From positions 1-64,000 of the forward strand of contig NZ_MWXA01000005.1 in assembly GCF_002259795.1 (NCBI RefSeq): a DNA stretch of 64,000 nt, read 5' to 3'. This document shows positions 8,762 through 17,027 of the stretch, piece after piece. The DNA comes from Bifidobacterium aquikefiri. GTDB lineage: Bacteria > Actinomycetota > Actinomycetes > Actinomycetales > Bifidobacteriaceae. The notes under the pieces were generated by a model. That model made no database searches. It had not been told where the DNA came from and saw only the letters and a list, made by a program, of their open reading frames with translations. The translations under genes and the position numbers were made by a program. The number at the start of each line of letters is the position of its first letter. Positions within the stretch are counted from its first letter, which is position 1.

Positions 8762-8793
8762 AGTTGATCTCTTTCAACTTGTTGCAGTATTAA
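8762..8793 (+). promoter_or_regulatory. Candidate aconitase promoter with an overlapping inverted repeat
   Basis: TTGATC (8764-8769) and TATTAA (8788-8793) are spaced by 18 bases, about 115 bp before the acnA start. The -35 element lies inside a perfect inverted repeat AGTTGA-N6-TCAACT (8762-8779), a possible repressor site. The regulator is unknown. Confidence 0.4.
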
Positions 8794-8907
8794 ACCAAAC
8801 ATCGGCAACAGGGCAGGTATTTCAGCGTCACGGCAATGATGAGGCCGGTCCCTGAACGTCGTACTTCATGCGTTTGAAGCGTATGAATGAGTAAATTTGG
8901 AGGTAGC

Positions 8908-11622
8908 ATGTCCATGCATCAGGATCAGCAATCAACATTGCATGTTGGCAATCAGGAATTTGATTACTATTCAATCGCCAATCTTCCTGGCATAGACCAT
9001 CTTCCCTACTCGTTGAAAGTATTGGTCGAGAATCTGGTTCGCAACATCGACGGTGCCAATATCACCGACAATCATGTCAAGGCTTTGCTGGACTGGGATC
9101 CGCAGGCGGACCCAAGTCACGAAATTCAATTCACACCAAGCCGTGTGGTGATGCAGGATTTTACTGGCGTGCCCTGCATCGTCGATTTAGCAACGATGCG
9201 TGATGCTGTCAAGGACTTGGGTGGAGATCCTGAGGTCATCAATCCGCAGGTTCCTGCGCAGATGGTCATCGATCATTCTGTTCAGATCGATGTCGCCGGT
9301 GTGCCCAATGCCATCGAACGCAATATGGACATCGAATACAGGAGAAACCGTGAACGCTATCAGTTTCTCCGTTGGGGGCAGCAGGCCTTCGACAACTTCC
9401 GGGTTGTTCCACCTGGCACTGGCATCATTCATCAGGTCAATATCGAGTATCTGGCCAAGGTGGTGATGAGCAAGCAGTCCGACATCCATCCAGACCGCAA
9501 ACTCGCCTATCTTGATTCGTGTGTAGGTACTGATTCACATACCACAATGGTGAACGGTCTGGGTGTTCTCGGTTGGGGCGTTGGTGGCATCGAGGCGGAG
9601 GCTGCAATGCTCGGTCAGCCGATTTCCATGCTGGTGCCGCGAGTCGTAGGTTTCAAGCTCAAGGGAAGCATTCGCGAGGGTGTCACGGCGACCGATATGG
9701 TGCTGACCATCACCGACATGCTTCGTCAGCATGGTGTGGTTGGAAAGTTCGTTGAGTTCTATGGTGATGGTGTCGCGAATGTGCCGCTCGCCAATCGTGC
9801 AACGCTGGGCAACATGAGTCCTGAATTCGGTTCGACATGCGGAATATTCCCCATTGATGAGGTGACGCTCGACTATCTGCATCTGACAGGACGCACGGAC
9901 GAGCAGATTGCACTTGTCGAGGCGTATGCCAAGGCCAACAAGCTCTGGCATGACACCGCTGCTCCCGATTATGTCGAGCCTCAATACTCGGAATACATGG
10001 AACTCGACCTCAGTACGGTTGTACCTTCGATTGCCGGTCCGAAGCGTCCACAGGATCGCATCATGCTCACGGAGTCGAAGTCGACCTTTGAGAAGACCAT
10101 GCCTGCATACATAACGGAGTCCACCAACACGAAGTCCGTTCCTGTAACGACCGAAACCCATGGAAACTTTGATCTGCACAATGGTGATGTTGCCATTGCC
10201 TCGATCACGAGCTGCACCAATACATCGAATCCCTCGGTGATGATTGCAGCAGGTTTGCTTGCGCGCAATGCACACCATCGCGGGCTGAAGCCGAAGCCGT
10301 GGGTGAAGACCTCACTGGCACCGGGTTCACAAGTTGTCACGGATTATCTTGATAAGGCTGGACTCACCACAGACCTGAATGATTTGGGCTATCAGCTGGT
10401 CGGATATGGATGTGCAACCTGCATCGGGAATTCGGGACCTCTCGATCCTGCAATTTCACAGGCAATCAACGATAATGATCTTTCGGTGACTGCGGTGTTG
10501 TCTGGTAATAGAAACTTTGAAGGCCGAATCAGTCCCGATGTCAAGATGAACTATCTTGCCTCGCCGCCATTGGTCATTGCCTATGCACTTGCCGGCACGA
10601 TGGACTTCGACTTCGACAGGCAGTCGCTGGGTGAGGATTCAGATGGCAATGAAGTGTTCCTGCGTGAGCTGTGGCCGTCGAACGATGCCATCAGGGAAGT
10701 GGTCGACGAAACGGTAAGCCGTGACATGTTCGTCAAGGACTATGCTTCTGTATTCGAGGGCGATGACCGCTGGAAGAGTCTCGATGTTCCTGCCGGTGAA
10801 TCCTTTGCATGGGATGATGCTTCCACCTATGTTCGTAAGCAGACCTTCTTCGATGGCATGAGCAGCGATCCCGCTCCCGTAGCAGATGTTCACCGTGCTC
10901 GAGTGCTTGCCCTTCTTGGCGACTCGGTCACGACCGATCACATCTCTCCGGCAGGAGCAATCAAGGCCAGCAGCCCTGCAGGTGTCTATTTGCAGAAGCA
11001 TGGCATTGCACCGAAAAACTTCAATTCCTATGGTTCACGGCGTGGCAACCACGAAATCATGGTGCGTGGAACCTTTGGCAACATTCGTCTGCGCAATCAA
11101 TTGCTTGCCTCTGTCGGTGAGGAAGTCACACCGGGTGGATTCACCTATGACTTCGTCGATCATGCACCGACAACGATCTTCGAAGCCTCACAGCATTATC
11201 GTGCCGAGTCCATTCCGCTGGTAGTGTTGGCCGGCAAGGAATACGGCACCGGATCTTCGCGCGACTGGGCTGCCAAAGGTACGAGCATGTTGGGGGTGAA
11301 GGCGGTCATTGCCCAGAGTTTCGAACGCATTCATCGCAGCAATCTCATCGGTATGGGCGTGCTTCCCTTGCAATTCCCCGAAGGTGAGAGTGCTGAGAGT
11401 CTTGGTCTTGATGGTACCGAGCATTACGATATTGCGGGTATTACTGCTCTGAACGAGGGGATCACTCCGCAGACCGTTACGGTTACGGCAACGAAAGATG
11501 ACGGGACGCCCATCACCTTCGCTGCGGTTGTTCGAATCGATACCCCGGGAGAGGCAGACTACTTCCGCAACGGAGGTATCTTGCAATTTGTACTGCGAAA
11601 TCTGATGAAAAACGCCAAATAA
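8908..11622 (+). CDS. acnA: Aconitate hydratase A
   Basis: 904 residues, the cytosolic [4Fe-4S] enzyme that interconverts citrate and isocitrate via cis-aconitate. Visible motifs: [19 protein letters not shown], the first cluster Cys in [14 protein letters not shown], the second and third in [13 protein letters not shown], and the C-terminal swivel-domain active-site segment [16 protein letters not shown]. Length matches the AcnA/IRP family. GGAGG (8899-8903) precedes two usable ATGs, 8908 (4-base spacing) and 8914 (10-base spacing). The longer frame from 8887 would start before this ribosome-binding site and is rejected. Bifidobacteria have an incomplete citric acid cycle, so the likely role is 2-oxoglutarate and glutamate supply. 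Confidence 0.95.
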   Translation: MSMHQDQQSTLHVGNQEFDYYSIANLPGIDHLPYSLKVLVENLVRNIDGANITDNHVKALLDWDPQADPSHEIQFTPSRVVMQDFTGVPCIVDLATMRDAVKDLGGDPEVINPQVPAQMVIDHSVQIDVAGVPNAIERNMDIEYRRNRERYQFLRWGQQAFDNFRVVPPGTGIIHQVNIEYLAKVVMSKQSDIHPDRKLAYLDSCVGTDSHTTMVNGLGVLGWGVGGIEAEAAMLGQPISMLVPRVVGFKLKGSIREGVTATDMVLTITDMLRQHGVVGKFVEFYGDGVANVPLANRATLGNMSPEFGSTCGIFPIDEVTLDYLHLTGRTDEQIALVEAYAKANKLWHDTAAPDYVEPQYSEYMELDLSTVVPSIAGPKRPQDRIMLTESKSTFEKTMPAYITESTNTKSVPVTTETHGNFDLHNGDVAIASITSCTNTSNPSVMIAAGLLARNAHHRGLKPKPWVKTSLAPGSQVVTDYLDKAGLTTDLNDLGYQLVGYGCATCIGNSGPLDPAISQAINDNDLSVTAVLSGNRNFEGRISPDVKMNYLASPPLVIAYALAGTMDFDFDRQSLGEDSDGNEVFLRELWPSNDAIREVVDETVSRDMFVKDYASVFEGDDRWKSLDVPAGESFAWDDASTYVRKQTFFDGMSSDPAPVADVHRARVLALLGDSVTTDHISPAGAIKASSPAGVYLQKHGIAPKNFNSYGSRRGNHEIMVRGTFGNIRLRNQLLASVGEEVTPGGFTYDFVDHAPTTIFEASQHYRAESIPLVVLAGKEYGTGSSRDWAAKGTSMLGVKAVIAQSFERIHRSNLIGMGVLPLQFPEGESAESLGLDGTEHYDIAGITALNEGITPQTVTVTATKDDGTPITFAAVVRIDTPGEADYFRNGGILQFVLRNLMKNAK

Positions 11623-11633
11623 GGGCATATGAC

Positions 11634-11758
11634 AACGAGATGCCGAGTTTTGTTGCCTTTTCAAAGTGGAAGTTCTTATAATTGCTGATTTAGCTCTAAG
11701 ATTGAGTCCAAAACAGCGATTACTACTTTGAAAAGGCAACAAAACTCGGCATCTCGTT
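11634..11758. repeat. Perfect 34-bp inverted repeat between convergent genes
   Basis: Arms 11634-11667 and 11725-11758 are perfectly complementary with a 57-base spacer. They lie between the convergent acnA and BI-1 genes. As RNA this gives a very stable stem in either direction, so it may end transcription of both genes. The long loop and the absence of a clear U-run are unusual for a simple terminator. No target-site duplication is visible at the ends. Confidence 0.85.
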
Positions 11759-11802
11759 TCGTGCAACGTCAGGATGCATTGCCTGTAGGGGAAGTATCGG
11801 TG

Positions 11803-12681
11803 TCAGTTGTTGCTCAGACCGACCAACTGCAATAGGTAGAGGAACATATTCACAAAATCAAGATACAGGTTGAGGGCACACAGAATTGATGCCTTCTTAA
11901 CCATCTCAGGACCTTGCGTGGAAACCTGCTGGAAGATCAGACGAGTCCGCTGGGCATCGTACATGGTCATGCCTGCAAACAGAAGCAGTCCAACCGCAGC
12001 AACGATTCTCAAGGTTGAGGCGCTGGGTGCCACGAACATCAGCACCACCTGAGAGACGATGAGCACGATCAGACCAACCATCAGTATTGGTCCAGCCTTG
12101 AGCATGTTGAGCTTGGTAGTCATGCCAATCATCGTCAGTGTGAAGAAGAATGCCGCACACAGGCCGAGCGTAATGACGATCGTACTGACGCTGAAAGCCC
12201 AGAAAATGGAACTGAGGGTGAAACCCATCAGTGCCGCATACACATAGAACATCAGGCGAGCTGTACTCGAACGCATTTTCATGATCCGTGCGCCCAGACT
12301 GATGGCCAAACCAATCTGAATGACTGCCAAGGCAATCCATCCGATGATGCCTGTTGCGCTCATGTAGGCTTCAAGTGCGCCGGTTGATTGAGCTATGACG
12401 GCAACGGCTGCAGTGAGTACCAGTCCCAAGGTCATCTCGCCATAGGCACGGGTAACCGAGGCGTGGGTTGCCCTTTCCATACTTTCATATGAATACGCCG
12501 TCTGACCGTTCATGGTCATCTGCGGTTGTGAACCATAGGCTGAGGCTCCGTATTGAGATTGGCGATTGTCCGTCGCATAGTTGTATTCGCCAAACATTGG
12601 CCGATTCACTGGTGTCTGATCACTGTGGAGCTGCTGGTCCTGCGGCTGCTGCCCACTTCGTGGTTGCCTTCCAAATGTCAT
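11803..12681 (-). CDS. Bax inhibitor-1/YccA family membrane protein
   Basis: 292 residues. A Gln/Asn/Ser/Tyr-rich hydrophilic N-terminus (~70 residues) leads into ATHASVTRAYGEMTLGL and seven hydrophobic segments (about 80-290). A C-terminal MTMYDAQRTRLIFQQ and ALNLYLDFVNMFLYLLQL match the family. BI-1/YccA/YbhL proteins are integral membrane proteins, some of which behave as pH-sensitive calcium leaks. The role in this organism is not known. The start is well supported by AAAGGAGAAC just upstream on the minus strand. It ends convergently with acnA. Confidence 0.92.
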   Translation of the reverse strand: MTFGRQPRSGQQPQDQQLHSDQTPVNRPMFGEYNYATDNRQSQYGASAYGSQPQMTMNGQTAYSYESMERATHASVTRAYGEMTLGLVLTAAVAVIAQSTGALEAYMSATGIIGWIALAVIQIGLAISLGARIMKMRSSTARLMFYVYAALMGFTLSSIFWAFSVSTIVITLGLCAAFFFTLTMIGMTTKLNMLKAGPILMVGLIVLIVSQVVLMFVAPSASTLRIVAAVGLLLFAGMTMYDAQRTRLIFQQVSTQGPEMVKKASILCALNLYLDFVNMFLYLLQLVGLSNN

Positions 12682-12881
12682 GATTGTTCTCCTTTTACTC
12701 TTTGCATTAGATAGTAGAGGAGAGACCTTACGAATTCCTTAATGACTCAATTTCAGCTGGAAGCGACATGGCATTACTGGTCGATGCGATATCACCAGTG
12801 CAGACCGCTCTTGGCGACAGGCGTAACCGGACACGTCTTGTCACAAGCGCATAGGAGGATATTTATAGAAGGAGGAAGCAT

Positions 12882-13721
12882 ATGAATGATATTGATGTCA
12901 ACAATACGATAGTGCTCAACAATGGTGTTTCAATTCCTCAACTGGGTCTGGGTGTGTTCCAGACCCCTTCCGGCGATGAAACCGTCAATGCGGTGAAATG
13001 GGCGCTTCAGACCGGATATCGCCATATCGATACCGCCCGTGCATACAATAACGAGGAATCAGTTGGTCAGGGCATCCGCGAATCCGGGGTGAAGCGTAGA
13101 GACATCTTCCTCACCACGAAGCTTTGGAATGATGATGTTCGTGCTGGCAGAACCCGTGAAGCGTATGAGGAGAGCCTGGATCGGCTGGGAACGGACTATG
13201 TTGATCTGTATCTGATCCACTGGCCGGCAGACGGATGGCAACAGGCATGGAAAGACATGCAGGAGCTGTATCTTGAGCGTCGCGTACGTGCAATCGGCGT
13301 GTGCAACTTCGAGAAGCACCATCTCGAGGAATTGCACGCATTGAGTTCTGTCAAACCCGCTGTCAACCAGATTGAATCCTCTCCGCAGTTCGCCAATCAG
13401 ACCCTGATCGACTGGACCAACTCTCAGATGCGTGTTGACGTTGAAGCCTGGAGTCCACTGGGTGGCACTGGTGGCAGCCTTTTGAAGAATCCAGAATTGC
13501 AAACGATTGCCGATCGCTACGGAAAATCTCCTGCACAAGTCGTCATTCGTTGGCATCTCCAGCGTGGCGTCATCGTTATCCCGAAGTCAACGCACAAGGA
13601 ACGCATTGAGCAGAACTTCGATGTCTTCGATTTCAGCTTGAGCGATCATGACATGCAGGCCATTTCAGCATTCGACACGGGCAAGAGAAACGGTGCGGAT
13701 CCTGATAATTTCAACTTCTGA
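12882..13721 (+). CDS. Aldo/keto reductase (2,5-diketogluconate reductase-like)
   Basis: 279 residues, a TIM-barrel NADPH-dependent oxidoreductase. Family features in order: MPxLGLGVF-like opening (IPQLGLGVFQT), GYRHIDTARAYNNEESVG with the catalytic Asp and Tyr, TTKLWNDD with the Lys, DLYLIHWPADGW with the His, CNFEKHHLEEL, and the cofactor-binding IPKSTHKERIEQNF. All four residues of the Asp-Tyr-Lys-His tetrad are present. GAAGGAGGAAG gives a strong ribosome-binding site. The substrate cannot be told from sequence. It appears to be a single-gene unit closed by the hairpin at 13825-13880. Confidence 0.93.
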   Translation: MNDIDVNNTIVLNNGVSIPQLGLGVFQTPSGDETVNAVKWALQTGYRHIDTARAYNNEESVGQGIRESGVKRRDIFLTTKLWNDDVRAGRTREAYEESLDRLGTDYVDLYLIHWPADGWQQAWKDMQELYLERRVRAIGVCNFEKHHLEELHALSSVKPAVNQIESSPQFANQTLIDWTNSQMRVDVEAWSPLGGTGGSLLKNPELQTIADRYGKSPAQVVIRWHLQRGVIVIPKSTHKERIEQNFDVFDFSLSDHDMQAISAFDTGKRNGADPDNFNF

Positions 13722-13824
13722 TTCAAACTCGTGACCCTATTGCTATGCAATAACAATCAGGTCAATAGCTGCAAGCATTAACCAGACTCGTGGTCCCGCG
13801 GTTGCTGGCAAGTTCAATAGACCC

Positions 13825-13880
13825 AGATATAGTGTTGGCCTCCTCTGCATGCTGTGGCAGAGGAGGCCAACACTATATCT
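13825..13880. terminator. Bidirectional terminator, 24-bp perfect stem
   Basis: Arms 13825-13848 and 13857-13880 pair perfectly around an 8-base loop. It lies between the convergent aldo/keto reductase and alarmone synthetase genes. The plus-strand transcript ends in ATATCTTCC rather than a clean U-run. Confidence 0.85.
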
Positions 13881-13925
13881 TCCAATAGGTGAACGGCCTT
13901 GCGTTCAACTACGATTCGTCGAAGG

Positions 13926-14693
13926 CTAAATATCCGTCGAGCGGGATGTAGAGGCTTGCGTAGCGGGTTCCTGAGGGCTTTCGGTCTCTTGTGGAGAACC
14001 ACTGATGTCGCGGTGTATGGACTGCATCTGAACTTCGACGTTCTGCAAGGATTTCGCGCAGTCAAGCAGAGTCTGGGAATGCTCGGACAGTCTTTCATCG
14101 GGAAGATTCGACTTGTAGCGAAGCTGATGCTCGAGGCTTGCCCAATAATCCATGGCGATCGTTCGGAACTGCACCTCGACTGGTGTGAAATGCTGACCGC
14201 TGGTCAAGAACACCGGAACGGCATATATCACATGAAGACTGCGATATCCGTTTTGCTTGGGGTTGCGGATGTAATCCTTGACCCGTAAAACCTGAATGTC
14301 GGACTGGTCAGAAAGGTAGCGTGACACGGAATAGACATCATCGCGATAGTTGCAGATGACACGGATGCCGGCAACGTCAAAGAGATTGTCCTTCACCGAC
14401 TGCAATGTTACCGGAAGTCCTTTGCGTTCAAGCTTGCCGATAATCGATGCCATGCTTTTCAACCGACGTTCCATGTGATGGATCGGATTATGACTGAACC
14501 TGACCTGAAACTCATCATCGAGTATCTCCAGTTTCGTGCTGATCTCGTGCATGGCTCCTTCATATACCTGCATAAGATCAACGAATTCGGCAATGTCACC
14601 CTTGGACAGTGAAGTTCCTGGCGTTGACTTCAAGGAGTGCAGACTTTGCTCCAATTCAGCCGAGTTCATCACATTTTTGCGATCTAATATCAC
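13926..14693 (-). CDS. Small alarmone synthetase (GTP pyrophosphokinase, RelQ/RelP-like)
   Basis: 255 residues. It has only the synthetase domain, without the HD hydrolase, TGS or ACT domains of full Rel, so it should make (p)ppGpp from ATP and GDP/GTP but not degrade it. Visible: NPIHHMERRLKSMASI, a GIRVICNYRDDVY block, the conserved NGYRSLHV and the EVQFRTIAMDYWAS segment. The start is a GTG at 14693, supported by GGAAGG six bases upstream; an ATG eight codons inside is the alternative. The last ~45 residues are polar and rich in Ser, Gln and Thr. The window also encodes a long Rel at 49.8-52.2 kb, so the cell has at least two alarmone enzymes. Confidence 0.9.
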   Translation of the reverse strand: MILDRKNVMNSAELEQSLHSLKSTPGTSLSKGDIAEFVDLMQVYEGAMHEISTKLEILDDEFQVRFSHNPIHHMERRLKSMASIIGKLERKGLPVTLQSVKDNLFDVAGIRVICNYRDDVYSVSRYLSDQSDIQVLRVKDYIRNPKQNGYRSLHVIYAVPVFLTSGQHFTPVEVQFRTIAMDYWASLEHQLRYKSNLPDERLSEHSQTLLDCAKSLQNVEVQMQSIHRDISGSPQETESPQEPATQASTSRSTDI

Positions 14694-14998
14694 TGTTTGC
14701 CTTCCATAGGAGACTGGTTCGTCGTTTCCGGGTTCAACATTCTACCCTTGACGCTCTGCATTCGCGGGAACGAAGTCACGAGCTGCCCACTATGTTCACT
14801 CTGAAAGATTGGAAAACGCTTACAGCAAGGTAGCCAGAGCGTGCCAACCACATTTCATATCGTCAGTATGTCCGCTCACAAGTTCGACTACTATGGCAAT
14901 CAGTCATGCTCTGAACGCGGTCGTTGGGCTTGCAGCAGCGGTAATGTTCGTGTTCCAGTGCAGTGCCATGATGATAGGCGAGTGGAAAGAATGCAGCA
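14694..14998. other. Divergent intergenic region between the alarmone synthetase and miaA
   Basis: About 305 bp that must hold promoters for two divergent genes. I see no clear -10/-35 pair, repeat or RNA. An open frame at 14809-15063 overlaps the start of miaA and has no ribosome-binding site or recognisable protein, so it is not called. Confidence 0.4.
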
Positions 14999-16009
14999 AT
15001 GCCAACCTTGTTAAATCAACGAGTAATCTCGATTGTTGGTCCAACGGCAACGGGCAAAACTGATCTGGCAATCAACATCGTACGCGTTTTTCGCCATCAC
15101 GACATGGAGGCGGAAATCGTCAATGCAGACGCGTATCAGATGTATGCAGGCATGGATATTGGTACCGCCAAGCCGTCACCGGCCCAGCTCTATGAGGTTC
15201 GTCATCATCTGATGGGTATTTCCGATCCACATGTACCGATGACGGTGGCCAGGTTCCAGAAACTTTCCAGAGCTTGCATCGATCAATTGCAGCAAAGGAA
15301 CATCCGCCCCATTCTCGTTGGTGGTTCAGGCCTGTATTCACGTGCAGCCGTCGATGAAATGAGCTTTCCGGGCACCGATCCCCATATTCGCGAACATTTG
15401 GAACGACGCGCAGCAATCGAAGGTCCAACGGTGCTGTTTGCACAGTTACAAGACAGGGATCCGATAGCGGCATCGAGAATGGATCCTCGCAACCTTCGTC
15501 GCACCATTCGTGCCTTGGAAGTCATCGAGATTACAGGCAAAGCCTACTCAGCGAATCTTCCGCATTACAGCTATAAGATTCCAACGATTCAAATCGGTCT
15601 CGATATCGATAGAGAAGAACTTGACAGACGCATTGATATCAGAACGGCAGCTATGATCAGAAACGGACTGCTCGAAGAGGCACGCGACATGCGACCCAAA
15701 CTCGGCCTGACCGCAGTCAAGGCCCTCGGATACAAAGAGATGTTCGAAGTCCTTGATGGAGGCATGACGCTTGAGGAAGCCCAGGAATCCATAGCGCAAA
15801 AAACGAAACGCCTGGCGAGAAAACAGATGGGTTGGTTTGGCAGAGACCCAAGGATCCATTGGATTCAGGCACTTGACCCACAATTGGTTGAAAAGGCCAT
15901 CCGGGTAATCATCCGGGCCGACCAAGGCGAGTTCGATGGATTCGATGCAGAGGCAGACACTTATGCATCACATCACCTCGGCGATACAGGAAGACGCTGG
16001 CGCACCTGA
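14999..16009 (+). CDS. miaA: tRNA dimethylallyltransferase
   Basis: 336 residues. It adds a dimethylallyl group to N6 of A37 in tRNAs reading UNN codons. Motifs: P-loop [15 protein letters not shown] at the N-terminus, the substrate loop [18 protein letters not shown] with the catalytic Asp, and [12 protein letters not shown]. In the C-terminal half are [28 protein letters not shown] and [14 protein letters not shown], all typical of MiaA. Length is slightly above the usual ~310. The ATG at 14999 lacks a strong ribosome-binding site, but the family starts close to it. It ends 26 bp before the convergent Fic gene. Confidence 0.94.
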   Translation: MPTLLNQRVISIVGPTATGKTDLAINIVRVFRHHDMEAEIVNADAYQMYAGMDIGTAKPSPAQLYEVRHHLMGISDPHVPMTVARFQKLSRACIDQLQQRNIRPILVGGSGLYSRAAVDEMSFPGTDPHIREHLERRAAIEGPTVLFAQLQDRDPIAASRMDPRNLRRTIRALEVIEITGKAYSANLPHYSYKIPTIQIGLDIDREELDRRIDIRTAAMIRNGLLEEARDMRPKLGLTAVKALGYKEMFEVLDGGMTLEEAQESIAQKTKRLARKQMGWFGRDPRIHWIQALDPQLVEKAIRVIIRADQGEFDGFDAEADTYASHHLGDTGRRWRT

Positions 16010-16035
16010 GACAACTCGGACCTGAGAGCACTACT

Positions 16036-16806
16036 TTAGTGAGCAGGTCCCTGCTCCCAACCGGCTATCAGGAATGTGCGTGAAAGATTTGCCGGACGAA
16101 TCATGCTGCGGAACATGCTTTCCAACTCTGAGGTATTGCCCTCATAGGCACTGTGTTTGGCGACTTTATATGTTTGCGCGTCTATCTTGCCCCAATCCAA
16201 GTCCCATCCTGCGTCATGAGCCAGCCGTGAGGCGAATATGCGCAGTGTGATGGCATTGCCGCCGATGAATGGATGCAGATAACCGAGTTCATCATAAATG
16301 TGTGCCAGCTCCTTCACGAACACATCGCGATCCAGACTGCGAAGATTTCGTTTATCGCTCAGCTCGGTCGAAATGTTTGCAGCACCGGTTTCAATCAGAT
16401 TGGCGGGGAAGAAGGCTTCTGGATCTGCCGCTCTTCCCACCTTGCCTCGGGTATTGCCGGTGCGGATGATGCCGGCATCATCGAAGACGCCATCGAAGAC
16501 GTGCCGGTGAATTTCCCTGAGTTCATCGAGGTCACCGGAAGTCTTCCAACCGCGCTCACCAAGCGCAATCGTATTGAAGAAGATGGAATCGGCAACGCTG
16601 GGATTCTCGACTGAACTGGCTATCTCATCGACAGAAATCGCATGTTCCAGATGGTTGCGAGCTCCTGCGAGCGCCTTGTCGCTTGGAGTGATGTTTTCCA
16701 GTGCGCAGTTTTGTCTAGCAAATGCGACTGCGCTCGCACGTTCTGCATCGGTCGTCATAAACACGATGGTAGCCGCTCTGAAAACTTTCTGCCGGTTTTG
16801 AAGCAT
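16036..16806 (-). CDS. Fic/DOC-family protein with a degenerate catalytic motif
   Basis: 256 residues, all-helical Fic fold. Fic enzymes usually transfer AMP or another nucleotide phosphate to a target hydroxyl. The supporting core is DELREIHRHVFDGVFDDAG, followed by GKVGRAADPEAFFPA and the catalytic loop HPFIGGNAITLR. The canonical loop is HPFx(D/E)GNGRxxR. Here the His, Pro, Phe and last Arg are kept, but the metal-binding acid is Gly, the second Gly is Ala and the first Arg is Ile. This predicts lost or changed activity. I find no (S/T)xxxE(G/N) inhibitory helix and no adjacent antitoxin gene. The start may be 16806 or the ATG at 16758 (MTTDAERAS). It is convergent with miaA. Confidence 0.8.
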   Translation of the reverse strand: MLQNRQKVFRAATIVFMTTDAERASAVAFARQNCALENITPSDKALAGARNHLEHAISVDEIASSVENPSVADSIFFNTIALGERGWKTSGDLDELREIHRHVFDGVFDDAGIIRTGNTRGKVGRAADPEAFFPANLIETGAANISTELSDKRNLRSLDRDVFVKELAHIYDELGYLHPFIGGNAITLRIFASRLAHDAGWDLDWGKIDAQTYKVAKHSAYEGNTSELESMFRSMIRPANLSRTFLIAGWEQGPAH

Positions 16807-17027
16807 TTCGGTAGTGTCCTGTATGGTGTTTGTGCGAAATTCATCGAAATTGGCAGCTCATTCGGTGTACTGGCTATTCTGGACTCGGTATCGGTACAAT
16901 GTCGAGTTACATCAGCAATCGAGGTTGTTACTACTTACGAATGCGGTCGTATGGATAAACAAACGAAAGTACCGTGGAAATCTCAATATATGGTCATAAT
17001 ATTGAGACACGATTTTGAGAGGTCAAT

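Noticed and set aside
9535-10278. Long minus-strand open frame inside acnA (247 codons)
   Set aside because: It is a codon-bias shadow of a clear, complete aconitase; the protein has no recognisable pattern and no ribosome-binding site. The same applies to 27373-28254 inside secA and 39190-39999 inside parE.
14809-15063. 84-codon frame between the alarmone synthetase and miaA
   Set aside because: It overlaps the miaA start in another frame, lacks a ribosome-binding site and has random-looking composition despite one hydrophobic stretch.
16036-16806. Fic as the toxin of a toxin-antitoxin pair
   Set aside because: No small antitoxin-like gene lies on either side (miaA convergent, ftsK divergent), and the catalytic motif is degenerate.
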